Of a stretch of DNA of 62,000 nt, positions 9,288 to 22,400 are shown in pieces. The position numbers and the translations under genes are program-made. How positions within the stretch are numbered: position 1 is the first letter of the stretch; each line of letters begins with the position of its first letter. This stretch comes from Symbiodinium natans. Taxonomy: Eukaryota > Sar > Dinophyceae > Suessiales > Symbiodiniaceae. The notes beneath the pieces are model-generated. The model did not search any database and was not told where the DNA came from. It saw only the letters and a program-made list of their open reading frames with translations. The stretch spans positions 339,817-401,816 of the forward strand of contig CAJNDS010002315.1 in the NCBI GenBank assembly GCA_905221605.1, written 5' to 3'.

Positions 9288-9764
9288 TCAACAGAACCGT
9301 CTGGACAAGCCCTGAACCCCACACCCCAAACCCGAAAATCCTGGAAGCCGAAATACTAAAGCCCTAGACCCTAAACCCCAAACCCTAAACCCTAAAACCT
9401 TGAACCTTGAATGCCAATTGGGCGCAAACTCTAAACCTTCAAGGCGCTCAACCCCGAGCCTTATCAGGAACCTAAGCCCATGACCTTTTTGCCAACCTAG
9501 GGCTTTCAGGGTTTGGGGTTTATAGGGTTTGCAGGGTTTATAGGGGTTAGAGGGTTTGCAGGCTTTAGGCTGGAGGAACTGGGTTTGCGATGCCAACAAG
9601 AAATCCCACGGAACGCCTGACCCCAAATTTAGGACTTTCCGCCCTAGGATGCTGACCCAGCTCCCATGATCCTTGAAATCGCACGGTGTGGGTTGCGGGG
9701 CATCCACGGAACAGCCTTTCTCTTGGGGGTGTACGGAGGGAAAAGGGTGAAACCCATCCAACAC
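9288..9764 (-). CDS. Long minus-strand ORF, doubtful
   Basis: A 158-codon frame. The 5' part (PTPCDFKDHGSWVSILGRKV) is unique and protein-like. The 3' part (KPSNPYKPCKPYKPQ) is translated telomere-like repeat. It could be one exon (about 9595-9764) followed by repeat, or chance. Confidence 0.25.
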   Translation of the reverse strand: MLDGFHPFPSVHPQEKGCSVDAPQPTPCDFKDHGSWVSILGRKVLNLGSGVPWDFLLASQTQFLQPKACKPSNPYKPCKPYKPQTLKALGWQKGHGLRFLIRLGVERLEGLEFAPNWHSRFKVLGFRVWGLGSRALVFRLPGFSGLGCGVQGLSRRFC

Positions 9765-9802
9765 GCCGCCAGCGTCGGCGGATCAGATGCCCGAAGCTCT
9801 AA

Positions 9803-10383
9803 GCCCTAAACATCCCTAAACCCTAAACCCTAAACTCTAAACCTTAAACCCTTCAGACCGCGCGCTGTCGGTACTCCGGGCCACTCGCGACCAGGGAATC
9901 CAGCCCAAGCCCCGGCGTTTCTGGGTTTTTGTCCTTTTGGGGTTTGGAGTGGTGTTTTGTGGTTCAGGTTTTGGAGTTTTGGGTTTTGGAGCTTCTTTGG
10001 GCTTTGGGGAGTTCGGGTGGTTTGGGTTTTTGGGATTAGGCGTTGAGGGTTTTCGGGGTAAAGGGGTTTAGGGCTTAGGGCTAGGAACGATACTGTAGGG
10101 CTTAGTACAGGTTTAGGGGTTTAGGGCAGAGAGCGCAGGCTTTTTTTAGGGATTTAGGGCTTTCGAGGTTTCGGGTCCCAGTTTCGGAGATTTGCTTTTG
10201 GGAAGAGCTTTTGTGGCGGATTTAAGGGTTCCAGGGGCTGTTGACAGGTTACACGTGCATCGACTTCGGGAAGCTCCGGTCCATCTGCTGGCGTCGAATG
10301 CATTCCGGGCAACCCTCCGCAGTACGCCGGAGATGCTCTCCCCACGACGCGTGGAAAGGACAAAGGGCCTGCGCAGTCAGACG
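9803..10383. other. No confident gene; opposed arrays and a GC-rich island
   Basis: C-strand units at 9803-9850, then G-rich degenerate units at about 9930-10130. The GC-rich island 10200-10380 is open on both strands for more than 60 codons, so no strand can be chosen. Confidence 0.35.
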
Positions 10384-10438
10384 CTAAACCCTAAACCCTA
10401 AACCCTAAACCCTAAACCCTAAACCCTAAACCCTAATC
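10384..10438. repeat. CCCTAAA array, C strand, exact
   Basis: Eight exact CCCTAAA units immediately upstream of the first clear PPR exon. Confidence 0.95.
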
Positions 10439-10443
10439 TTAAG

Positions 10444-10512
10444 AGCCCGGCTCCTCATGCACCGGCAGCGAGAGGCAGCTGTTCAGCGAGATATGGAAGC
10501 CATCTCACAGTT
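10444..10512 (+). CDS. PPR gene exon 1 (first clear exon)
   Basis: Reads RLLMHRQREAAVQRDMEAIS then Q, a helix B ending in DM plus five residues. Ends CAGTT before GC. TT plus the G of the next exon gives Leu, placing exactly ten residues between Met and SFN. The exact 5' border is unsure: acceptors at TTAAG and AAGAG are both possible. Confidence 0.6.
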
Positions 10513-11897
10513 GCGCGGCGCATGCACAGTCCAGCCTCCACCCGCCAGGGTTTAGGGTTTAGGGTTTAGGGTTTAGGGTGTAGGGTTTAGGGTTTAGGGT
10601 TTAGGGTTTAGGTTTAGGGTTTAGGGTCTCCACCCAGTTTTGAACTGCGTTTGCTTGCAGCCATGATGTGCCATTACGCAGGAGATTCTACGTACTCGAA
10701 TGTTTGCAAGAGTAAGGTGCCTGGAGGCGAAAGCATGTCTTTTGGTCCTTCGAGCTGCGCGATGCTTTCAATCAACACAAGGGTTTAAGATTTAGGGTTT
10801 AGGGCGTGCTTGGGGGTTTTGTTCGGGTCCCTCCCTCCCCAGAAATTCTCCTTCCCAAACTAGGACTCAGAGTGGGCCCTTGCCCCGTAAACCCCTACAC
10901 CCTTTGTAGGAGTTCAGAGGCTGGCAGATAACTTTGAAAGTCTTTCAAATGTCTGGGGCTTGAGGGTTTGCGGGCCTTGAGGGCTTGGTGGCGTGGCTAG
11001 GGTGTAGAAGGGTAAGGTCAGAACATGACCCTAAAACCCTAAACCCTACACCCTGAATGGGTCTCGATTTTGGAGTCTCGGCTCCGTGTCTAGGATTTCA
11101 GGATATCGGGGTAGTTTGTGGTACTGGGCTTTGGGGTTTGGGGTTTGGGGTTTAGGGATTTGGGGTTTGGTTCAGGGTTTTTCTAGCGATTCTTGATGGT
11201 GAAATTTAAGTGAGGATTTCCTAAAACAGCATCCGCTCCCCTAAGCCCTCAACCCTGAACCCAAACATGCAACTCGCGGCTCAGGTTAGGGTTTGGGGTT
11301 TGGGGTTTAGGGTTTGGGGTTTAGGGTTTAGGGTTTAGGGCTCAGGGTCCCCGAGCCGCTAAGCCAGGCCCGATACTGTGAGCTTCAACGCCGTGATCGA
11401 CGCTTTCGCCGCCCAGGGCGATGTCGGAAAGGCGGCCGCGGTTTGGGGTAGGGTTTAGGGTTTTGGGTTTAGGGTTTAGGGTTTAGGGTTTGGGGTGTAG
11501 GATTTCGGGTTTAGGGTTCACAGTTTAGGGCTTCGCCCCTCTTAGCTTTCCTGAATCTAAACCCCTGAACTCCTAAGTCCCTCAAACCCCTAAACCCCTC
11601 ATGGGTTTAGGGTTCAGGGTTCAGGGTGCCCAAAACCCTATCCCCTAAGAGGCCCGAAGCTATGTAACCCTAAACCCTAAACCCTAAACCTCAAAGGAAC
11701 CGGAGTCCTTAAACCATCAACCCGAAGCTAGACCCGTCGACAGAGGCTTTGTCCCTGCTCGACGAGATGTCTTACAACGGCCGGAATACCGTTCCCTCGC
11801 CAGTGTGTCGGGCCCAGACTTATGGCTTGGGGTTAGGCGAGGGACTCAGAAATTGTGGTTGTTTGTTGTTGTTTCTTTTGTTTCGTTTTTCTTTTTC

Positions 11898-11928
<31 letters not shown>

Positions 11929-14900
11929 ATTTTAACCGGGATTCTGCTTCTATTTGCGGGCATATACACCTTGAACCTTAGATTTCTGACTTGCTTAGGG
12001 GGTGGGGGATTGGGAGCTCTGTTTAAACTAGTTTCGTTTTCGGCCTTTTAGTGTACTGTATGTGTGTGTGTGTGTGTTCGCGATTTAAGCTGATTTAGGG
12101 TTGAGGGTTTATAAGGCTTTAGCTTGAAATCTTGGTTTCGAAGCACGCGCGCCGTCGTGATGTCTAGAGTCTGGGGCTGTGACAGTTGAGGTTTTCAGGC
12201 GCCTTTCTCAGAGCCGCTTTGCGTAGAACTGGACGTCGTGGTACATGCTAAACCCTAAACCCTAATCCCTAAACGGGGCTGGGGGATCTAGATCATGGGC
12301 AGTTTTTGGCACCCTCAAACCCTAAGCCCTAAACACTACTAAACGGGCATAAAATCATTGATAGCCACAACTTTGTCTCCCCCTCCACCTAAACTCTAAA
12401 ACCCTAGAATTGACTAAACCCAAAACCAAATCCAAACCCTAAACCCTAAACCCTAAACGGGGAGGACACGTCCGACAAGCTACCAATTTCCAAGCTTGGC
12501 ATGTGATTGCCAACACCATCAACATGGCCCCCTTACACCCGAAACATAGGGTTTGCGGTTGGGCCCTGAATCCTAAACCCCAAGCCCGTTCTAAGTTTAG
12601 GGGCTTCAGGGTTTGGGGTCGCTTTCATGTTAGATTAGAGTACCTACAAATGGGCAGTCTCTGAAGCATGGTCAAGTTTTGGGGGTGCCCGTGGAAACAG
12701 CAAAGGGGCCCTAAACCCTAAGCCCCAAACCCCAAACCCCAAACCCCCCAAACCCCCAAACCCCCAAACCCCCCAAACCCCCCAAACCCCCCAAACCCCC
12801 CAACCCCAAACCCCAAACCCGAAGCTGGCGAGCGCTGCGCCTTCCTGGAAGGACCTTCAACTCGGTCCTGAAGGCGTGCGCCAGGCGCCAGACTTAAGGG
12901 GTCTAAGGAGGGACCCCCTAGAAGGGACCCTCAATCTTCTTCCCCTATATTACCCCCCATGTGCACCTTATGTAGCCCCATCTACCTTACTAGCTCTGCC
13001 TAACCCTAAACCCTAAACCCTAAACAAGCCCTAAGGTCCCTTATAAGGGTCCTTCCTGTAGTCCCTTGACATAAGGCGTATGCAGCTTGTAAGGGGCCGG
13101 GCAGCTCTTCGGTGGGGGCTCCAGGATACCCAAGGCCCTAGGGTTTAGGGTTTAGGGTTTTCTCAGGGTTCAGGGTTTAGGGTTTAGGGTTTAAGGGTTT
13201 TAGGGTTTTAGGGTTTTAGGGTTTTAGGGTTTCAGGGTTTCAGGGTTTTAGGGTTTTAGGGTTCTAGGGTTTTAGGGTTTTAGGGTTTTAGGGTTTTAGG
13301 GTTTTAGGGTTTTAGGGTTTTAGGGTTTTAGGGTTTTAGGGTTTTAGGGTTTTAGGGTTTAGGCTGTCCCAGAATAGGCCCTTGTTCCCTTTTTTCAGGG
13401 GGTTTCGGTTCCCTTATAAGCCCCTTTAAACCACAAAAGGGCACTCTTTTCTATCCTAGATTATGGGGTTCTCCGAGCTTTTTGACACTTGTTTGAAGTC
13501 GGATGTACACACTTTGCTGCAGAAGAACCCTGTGCTCGCACCTCTGGGAAGGCCTAAACCCTACACACTTCCGTAAGCACTCTACTTGAAGGTTCATGGG
13601 TAGTTATATCGAGAATAATAAGTAGGGTTATGCGTGCTCTGATAAAGGCTACAATATAGGCTGTCAAGTGCAGTGGAGGAACTGGCTAGAGCGTCTCCTT
13701 GGCAGGCATATGACGCAAGTCCTGTAGAACCCTAAACCCGAAGCCCTGATTAAGCCCTAAAAAACTAGACCCAAAAATCCCGGCCCAAAGAAGTACCGAA
13801 AAAATGCCCCAAATCCGTAGCTCGTTGCCCTCTTACACGCCCAGCAACTAACATGGTGACATGGATGAAGCAACGGGCCCGTTGAAGGGTTCACCTACTG
13901 GTTCTGAGTAGGGAATGAAGGAATGCGCTATATCTCCCGACACTAATCCTTTAAGGGGCACAAGGGTAGCTCACTCGCTGATTCCCAAAAAAGAACCAGC
14001 AGGAAGGAATTTCGTCAGCTTTCATGTTTTCTCTCGGGAGGGTCAGTCCTAAACCCGTTAAGTTGCCCTTGTTGAAAGCCGGCTGAGGCCGCCGTTGCCC
14101 TGTTTGCGTGCCCGCACGGTGATTATCGGCATGGCCAAAACCAGCCATGATCACTTGATATGTTCCACCCAGTCCTTAGCAGGGATTATAATGGGTGGTA
14201 CTATTATCCCTATTAAGTATTGTTAGTATAAGGGGGAACATGTCAAGCGATCACCGTTACAGCCGGGCTTCCTACCTGCAGTCTGTAGGCTGTGTGGACA
14301 CGCCTTACAGGCCTGGCACCGGCTGCAGGCACACATCAGTCTTCGGATAAACCCTAAACCCTAAACCCTAAACCCTAAACCCTAAACCCTAAACCCTAAA
14401 CCCTAAACCCTAAACCCTAAACCCTAAACCCTAAACCCTAAACCCTAAACCCTGAACCCTCCTCCCGCTGCGCGCGCCGTGAGGTCAGGCGACGTGGCGC
14501 GCGCAGACGCCGTGCTCGAAGACATGCGGGGCCGGCGTGGGGGCTTGGTCTTGGCCAAGTCGCGGGGTTTCGGATTTGGGGTTTAGGGTTTAGGGTTTTG
14601 GGTTTAGGGTTCAGGGTTCAGGGTTCAGGGTTCAGGGTCTAAGTTTAGGGTTTCGGGTTGTGGTTTTGGGTTCAGGGATTCGGGTTTGGGGCTAATTTGT
14701 GGAAGGTCTGGGCTTTCGGGCTCAAAGGATATTATTTGGGGTCAGGGTTGGGGTTTGAGGCCTTCTAGGACTGGCGGTTGGCTCTTTGAGGGTTTAGGGC
14801 ATATATAGGCATTGAAGCCAGGGTTTAGGGTTGATGGTTTAGGGTTTGAGCTTGAGGGTTTAGGGTTGAGGGATTAGCGTTTAGGGCTTATGGGCATAAA

Positions 14901-16424
14901 TGTAGAGGTTCGGGGACAGGGGATGGGTCTCCAAGCTGTGCGCGGCCGTGGGTTGTCGGCAACTTGCGGGCAAGCACGACCCTGCGCCTGTGGCTCTGAT
15001 GTCGGGGATTTAGGGTTTAGGGTTTAGGCCTTTGGGTTCAGGGCTCAGGGGTCAGGGGTTTTAGGGTTTAGGGCTTCGGGCGTAGGGCGTAAGGTTTAGG
15101 GCCCAGGGTTAGGGTTTGGGGTTTAGGTTGCCGTATTACGGTCTGCTCCACCACCCCTGAATGTTCCCGCCGCTGAAGATTTGCAGTGTGATGGCCATGG
15201 TGTATTGTTCCAGGACCCAGAATAGGCCCTTATTCCTTTTTTAGGGTTTAGGCTCCCTTGTAGGCCCCCTTGCGACCCCAATGGTACCGATTCTATTCCT
15301 AGGCTAGTCTTGGGTCTAGTTTTTGAGCTCAGGTATAATTGCCCTGGGGTTTAAACGCCCCAGACCGTATGTGTCATTTCCCAAAAGCGGGGTACCCCAT
15401 ATATGGTTCAGCGTCGAGCGTCCTGGGCCCCCCCCCCCCATGGTATCCCCCCCCCCCCCAAGCCTACTCTACGGTCCCTAAACCCTAAACCCTAAACCCT
15501 AAACCCTAAACCAAACCCTAAACCCTAAACCCTAAACCCTAAAACCTAAACCCTAACCCTAAACCCTAAACCTTAAGTCTTAAACCTTAAACCCTAAACC
15601 CTAAAACCCTGAACCCTAAACCCTAACCCTAAAACCAACCCCCAACCACACCACAGGGGGGGGGGGGATCATCTTAGTACCCCATCCGCGGGGAAAACCC
15701 TAAACCCTAAACCCTAAACCCTAAAACCCTAAACCGTAAACCCTAAACCCTAAACCCTAAAACCCTAAAACCCTAAAACCCTAAACCCTAAACCCTAAAC
15801 CCTAAACCCTAAAACCCTAAAACCCCCAACCACACCACAGGGGGGGGGGGGTACCATTGGGGGGGGGGGGGGGGGGGGGGGGTAGGGGGGGGGGGGGGGC
15901 CTGCCGGGGCTGAATCATATATGGCTGCCCCCCCCAACCCCCACCCCCCCCCCCCCCCCCACCCCCCCCCCCCCCCACCCCCCCCCCCCCCCAAATTAGT
16001 ACCCCTACCTTTGAAAACCTCTACATACGCTAGGTCGTCAACCCTAAACCCTAAATAAACCCTAATCCCTAAACCCTATAAACCCCTATAAACCCCTATA
16101 AACCCCTAAAAACCCTAAAAACCCTAAAAACCCTAAAAACCCTAAAAGCCCTAAACCCTAAACCCCAACCCCAAGCCCTAAACCCTAAACCCTAAATCCA
16201 CCCCCATATACCCTAGGTCGTCAACCCTGCTGAAGCAAGGCGCTGCCCGGCTGACATCATCAGCTACAACTCGGCAATGTCCGCGTGCGCGAAGGCTTGA
16301 CTTGACTTGAGTCGGGTTTAGGGTTTAGGGTTTAGGGTTTAGGGTTTAGGGTTTAGGGTGTGTACCGGAGCTTAATATAGCCCTTGTACTACTTATGCGT
16401 TTGTGTAAAAACAGATAATATGTG

Positions 16425-16463
<39 letters not shown>

Positions 16464-19400
16464 TGTCTCATAGGGGCTTTGGGCTTATGGCTTAGGTTTT
16501 CCGAGAGCAGGAGCTTAAATAATTACCTGGACCAGTGGTTGATGAAACCCTTGAAGGGTCTGGGCGTTTAGGTCCGCTGAGGAAAGCAGCACAAACTCAA
16601 ACCTGACCCCCGAAACCCTATTTTGGGTTTAGTGTTAGGTATTAGGGTTTTAAGTCCCATTCTTCGGCTACTCTTGGACCAGCAGTAGGGCATAAGCCTG
16701 TACAACCAAGATCCGCCAGAAAAACTTGAAAGGATCGTGGTGGCGTTTAGGATTTAGGGTTGAGGGTTTGGCGGTGTTTAGGGGAAAGCGTTTGGGCTTT
16801 GGCGGTGTTTTGGGTTTAAGGATTAGCGGTCACTATGCGCCATCTTCGAGTTCAACGGCTTCAAGGCCATGATTGCCGTTTAGGGTTTAGGGTCTTTGGG
16901 TTGGTGCCTGGAATCCCTTCCTGTGCCCTTTATATGTTTTTTTTAAAATGAGACTTGGTGGCCCAGTCGTACGGAACCAACTCCACAAACGGTGCTAGTA
17001 AGTCACATCCTTCCTGAGCGTCTTCCGGCTCTTCGCTGATACCTGTCTGACATGTTCACCTAAACCCTAAACCCTAAACCCTAAACCCTAAACCCTAAAC
17101 CCTAAACCCTAAACCCTAAACCCGAAAGGGCTGTCTTCGGAGCCATTGCTTCTGAGCCGTCGAAGCCAGCTCGCGACTACTTTCCACATGCATGCTCGAG
17201 CGGAGATTCAGGGTTTAGGGTTTAGGGTTTAGGGTTTAGGGTTAAGGGTTTAGGGTTTAGGGTTTAGGGGTGTAGGGGTTTAGGGGTTTAGGGTTTAGGG
17301 GTTTAGGGTTTAGGGTCTAGGCATTGTGAGGCCACCCTGGTCTGTCAGAGTGGGCCGTACTAGGACCCGGAGTCGGCCATGATTTCCCTTTTTTGGGGTT
17401 GGGGGGTTCCCTTGTAATCCCCTTAAAACCACAAAGGGTGCCCTTCTTATTCCTAGGTTGCTCCTGAGTCAGGCCCTAAGAACTGCAAGCCTGGCCCAGT
17501 ACTAAACGCTGCAACCATCTCCCAGTGCAAGACTTCTTCATCCCGCCGCAGACCTTCCTCCACAGCCTCAGCGGCGAAACCCTAAACCTTGAACCCTGAA
17601 CCCTAAACCCTAAATCCAAAACCCTAAAATCCTGAAGGCGACAAAGAATTGTTCATCGCTTTCTTTTCCACCGTCCGCCGATTTCGTGCATTCACTGTAC
17701 TCGTTAGTAAACACAGAACGCATATTATGGAGGGTTTAGGGTTTAGGGGACATTGAGATGCAAGCAGGAGTTGGTAAGTTTTAACATCGTTTTGCTCATA
17801 CTAGTTGGCCTTTCCACTCGATCTGTTGGCCATTAAACGCACTGCTCCCACCAACCGTCTGCAGAGAATCCCAAACCCTAAACCCTGAACCCTAAACCCT
17901 AAACCCCAAGAACCCCAAGAACCCTAAGCACCCTAAGAACCCTAAACTGCCCATTACCCCCCAAAAGAAGTGTCTCGAAGAGGCGGCGGATGCCAGGCCA
18001 GGGCCGAGACTGGGGGGGGCAACAGGCATCCTCTGAGCTACTGCAATCAATTGGCATCCTCTTAGCAAGAGAAAATGGAAGATAATAGTCCCTATTTTGC
18101 CCTTATACAGAATTTGCTTTTTTGAGGGGGGAGCGCCGGGGGGGGGGGGGGGTGGTGGAGGTCTTCAGCAAATAGAGGCTAGTAGTAGAGTAGGTAACTG
18201 TTAGCCTTTTCGGGGTATGAGAATCCCTGTAAAATGCCAAGGTTAAGCTTTAGTTCTCGTAGGATGCTGGACAACTAGGTCCTAACATGCTTTGAGGAAC
18301 AGACTGCATAGGGGGTGTAGAGGTTTAAGGGTTTTAGGGTTTTAGGGGTTTGCGGCTTCGGGGTTAAGGGGTTCACCTGTGTTTGTGTCGTTTCGGGTTT
18401 CGGGTTCGGCCTTCCGCAAATTGAGGGGTCTTAGCATTCCCGAGGCACATCCGGGGTAAACCTTAGATGAAAAGCCTAAACTCTAAACCGGGGTTTCGTG
18501 CTTGGTGATGGCTTACGCAAGCTGCAGCGTGCTTCAACCCGAAAACCCAAAACCGAAAGCCCCAAGCCCTAAATCCTAAACCCTAGCCGCCCGAGCCGTT
18601 TTGCCTCAAAGCCCTTAACATCGATGGGTAGTTAGCTGTATGTAGGGCTGTAAGTACCTTCGAAGTCCAAAACGCTGAATACCCTGAACCCATATACCCT
18701 AGATCCTTGACCCTTAAAAGCCTCGAAAAGCTAGATCTGGCCTGCGGGAGGCGGGCGCAGGAGCTTCTGCAAGAAACGCAGCAAAGGCTTGGCTTTAGGG
18801 TTGGGGGGTCCAGGGTTCGGGTCTTGCGGAGGATTAGGGATTGGTGTTCAAGTTTAGCATGTAAGGCTTCCACTGCTTTACCCTTGTTCACGTGGTTTGC
18901 GTGCTTGGCGTCCCGGCTTGTGAAACGCCGCAATTGGGGGGGGGGGGGGGGGTTAGGGTTTAGGTTTAGGGTTTGTTCAGTTCTGGCACTTGTGGTCCAT
19001 CATTGAGGAGATGCGTGAAGCCCCCAGTAAAACATGGGCAGTTCTCCCCCCTAAGCCCTGAACCCGAAGCCCTAAACCCTAAACCCTATCACCTTCAAGT
19101 AGGGCCTGTTGGGTTCACAGGATCATCCACCGTGCACGCGTGAAACTACTACAGGAGCCTAAATGATTACCAAGATTTTGTCTTACAGCCCCTTCTAGAA
19201 CTACAACGTATGTTTCTTTGCAAGTTGACATTCAATCATGTGATGTCAAAGCAGTCATTTTGCATTAGAATCATGAGGGGTTGCTTTTCTGAGGTTATGT
19301 GTAAAACACATAAACCGCGTGTACGTATCCTTTCCACGTCATAGTTGTACTCATAGACGCGACGTGCGAATCCCTGTGTATGATTCTTGCTTTGCTCGAT

Positions 19401-22400
19401 ATGTACTGGTACAGCAGCCTCCCGAAACCCTAAGCCCGAAACCCTAGACCCTAAACCCTAAACCCTAAACCCTAAACCCTAAACCCTAAACCCTAAACCC
19501 TAAACCCTAAACCCTAAACCCTAAACCCTAAACCCTAAACCCTAAACCCTAAACCCTAAACCCTAAACCCTAAACCCTAAACCTCCCAACGCTGGAATCC
19601 TCCGACCGTTTCAGGGACCTCCTCCCTGACCTGGTGAGTTTCAACACCGTCCTGAGCGCCTGCGCACGTGGAGGCTGCTTGCCACCGAGCCCTGACGCCC
19701 CTAAACCTTAAAGCCCAAAACCCAGACCTTCACCCCAGTTGCATAGAGAAAAACACTGGTAGGAGGTTTAGGGAATCGGGTTTTGGATTTCAGGGCGTCG
19801 TTCTTTGTGCAGAAAAGTTTGTTGCTTAAGGCTTCTAAGCACACATGGGTGCCCTGAAGCTCTAGCCCCGTCAGCCGGCTCCTCAACCCTACTTAGAGAA
19901 AAAAAACAAAAAGTCAAGGATTTAGGGTTTATAGAGGTTATAAGTTATAAGGTTTAGGGTTCCGGCTTTATGGGGTCTTTTTCGGATTTAAACGCTTTAT
20001 AGAGTTTGTCTAGGACCCAGAGTAGGCCCTTATTCCCTGTTTTTGCTTTTTTAGCCCCAAAAAGGGCACCCTTTAAGGTCCTAGGTTACTCTTGGGCCTG
20101 GCCCTAAACCCTAAACCCTAAACCCTTTTTCGTTCCGAGGTTGCTCTTGGGCCTTCAGGGTATAGGGTTTAGGGTTTAAGGGTTTAGGTTTTAGGGTTTA
20201 GGGTTCAGGGTTTAGGGACTTCTAGCTACCGCATGCTTGAAGGTTTATGGAATTATATAAGTAGCGTCCTTTCTGTATAAGTAAGAATGGGAACCTGTTA
20301 TAACCTTATTTTGAAATCAGGTATTTGTAAGCCTACGAAAAATAACCATGAATCTTCAAGTGACCCTTCAAGGAGCCCATGTGTTGGCCCTAACTGAAGG
20401 TTCCAAGCAGGGTTTAGGGTTTAGGGTTGTGGGTGCAGTAACCCTGGTTGTAGCGTGAGTTCCAAGAAGCTATGAACCTTCCAGCACCCAAACCCTAGAA
20501 ATTCCCAGAAACGCAGAAAAACCTTGAGCTCTCAAAGCCCTAGGCTTAAATCCTTCTATCCTAATCCCGAACAATCCTGCAAGACCGAGAAATCCTCAAC
20601 CCAAACCACCCAGAAACCCGGGGCCCTAATTAGCCCCAATCTGGACTACAGAACCCATAGTTTGAGCATTCCAACCACCGAAAGCAGAGTATAGAACCCT
20701 GAAGCAAAAGGTCCAACCCCCCAAACCCCACAAGACCCTGGACTGCCGAGGGTTTAGGTTTTAGGGCTTAGGGTTTAGGGCTTAGGGTTTAGGGTTTAGG
20801 GTTTAGGGTTTAGGGTTTAGGGTTTAGGTTGAGCCGGAGGTAATGCGGAGGAGGCGCAGGCGGTGTTGCCACAGTTGGCAGCTGCACGTCTGAGGCCCTT
20901 GGGGGCCACACTGAAGCATTCAGGGTTTAGGGTTTAGGGGATTAGGGTTGGGGAACAGCTTTAAGAGGTTTAAGAATGCTGGCTGACCACTCTGCCCGAA
21001 GTACGCAAACTTGGAGGTCGAAACCCGTTATACAAGGCCTTTATTGTCAAAAGGCACGCCAGCGACCAGCACCGCATGCCAGTTGGAGCACTTGTTGAAT
21101 CGTTGACACCAGTCCTCAAAGAAACCCTAAACCCTAAACCCTAAACCCTAAACCCTAAACCTCAAACATTCACTGAGTCTGAACTTCCACGCTGCCTTTG
21201 CTGCATTTGGGGCCATGTGTCTCCTTGGTACGTACATACCGTGTGACCCCTAGCACAAGCTCCTTCAACAATGACCTTATATATATATATACATATATGC
21301 ATATACCTATATATATATATATGTATACCGGGAAGAAATCCCCTCCTAATTAGGAGGAACCCTACCACTCGGGGTCGAAGGACCCAAACCCCCGAGCCAT
21401 CAAGCCCTGAAACCGACGCTGAAAGCTTAATCCCCAATCTCTAAACCCTTCATGCCAGACCCATAACACCTAAACCACACTCCTGCCAGCCCGGACGTGT
21501 TCACTTACGGCAGCATCCTAAGCTGCCATGCCGAGGCGCGGTGGTGCAATAGACTCCCCGGGTTGAGGGTTGAGGATTTAGGGTATGGGGTTTAGGACGT
21601 TTAGGGTATTCAAGGGTGTGGAGCGACCCGTGGCTGAGGCCCCAAGCCGAAAGCATGATTTGTCGTTCTTTTTTTAGTTTTAGGTGTTAGGTTATTTGGA
21701 GTAGGGCTCAAGGTGTTTACAGTTTAGGTGTTCGGGCTCAGCGCTACTGGAGTGAATTTGCCGTCCCAAATAAATCCTGAACCCAAAACCCAAAAATTCC
21801 CGAATCCCCCACCCCCAAACCCCGCCTTCATGCCAATCGGCCAATGGTCCTACGTTTCGGGTTTAGGGGTTTAGGGTTTAGGTGGTGGTGGTGGTGGTGG
21901 TGGTGGTGGTGTTGCCAGTCAGCAGGCGCGGACCGGGCAGTGGGTGGAGGCAGGGGAGCCTCCTCTGCAGATCCTGACCCAGCACCCACAAATCGTCGGA
22001 GAGGGGCACATGTCGGCCCCACACGGACAGATGGTGGGTAGTGGGGCAACGGGAGCAGCAGGACATGTGTTATTGGCGGTGCGCAGAGGGGATGGTCCCC
22101 TGCCCCAAACACACCTCAGCGGACGCGAGACGTAGTCGCGACAGATCGAGGGTGTGGAGCACCATAGCCTTCCCCACACGAGACAGGCAAGCCGGACTCG
22201 GGAGGGGGCACAGCAGGGATTACGCATGCCTTTTCTTTGTCCAGAATGCTATGCTCTCTTGCACAATCATCAGTGCCACATGCGCCACATCGGCAAACAT
22301 AGCGTTGGAGGCCTGCACATTTAAGAGCAACCGCGCGCGGTCCCTTGGCGGAAGGTTCGGACCCGGGTCCGGCAGGCCCTGAGAGAGGTTTACGAAGCAC

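Larger units (their letters stand above)
12885..14483 (+). other. PPR gene intron 4
   Basis: GC-AG, 1.6 kb. Contains a diffuse inverted repeat (about 12890-13090), the TTTTAGGG array, MITE C1, half a MITE B, MITE A3 and a pure CCCTAAA array ending 28 bp before the acceptor. Confidence 0.55.
14535..16239 (+). other. PPR gene intron 5
   Basis: GC-AG, 1.7 kb. G-strand tracts at 14575-15127, MITE C2, then C-strand arrays and long C/G homopolymers (15420-16200) up to the acceptor. TAGGTCGTCAACCCT occurs twice, at about 16030 and 16215, suggesting a small duplication. Confidence 0.55.
16295..18730 (+). other. PPR gene intron 6
   Basis: GC-AG, 2.4 kb. Starts with a G-strand array (16315-16357), then an AT microsatellite (16428-16462), arrays of both polarities and MITE C3. 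Several stretches (17124-17210, 17493-17581, 17637-17732, 17961-18020) are open in two frames and look coding-like but do not fit the PPR chain. Confidence 0.5.
18787..19614 (+). other. PPR gene intron 7
   Basis: GC-AG. G-rich telomere-like DNA follows the donor. Unique DNA at 19100-19420 shows nothing recognisable. A long CCCTAAA array ends just upstream of the acceptor. Confidence 0.55.
19674..20839 (+). other. PPR gene intron 8
   Basis: GC-AG. Contains MITE C4, MITE B (20236-20360) and, unusually, a G-strand array right before the acceptor. Confidence 0.55.

Noticed and set aside
12458-12550. Open island GHVRQATNFQAWHVIANTIN in PPR intron 3.
   Set aside because: Protein-like, but exons 3 and 4 join perfectly without it. 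It might belong to a nested gene, but evidence is thin.
15809-15994. Glycine/proline-rich minus ORF.
   Set aside because: Produced by G and C homopolymers.
17124-18020. Four open islands in PPR intron 6 (such as AVFGAIASEPSKPARDYF).
   Set aside because: Each is open in two frames, and none fits the PPR register between exons 6 and 7.
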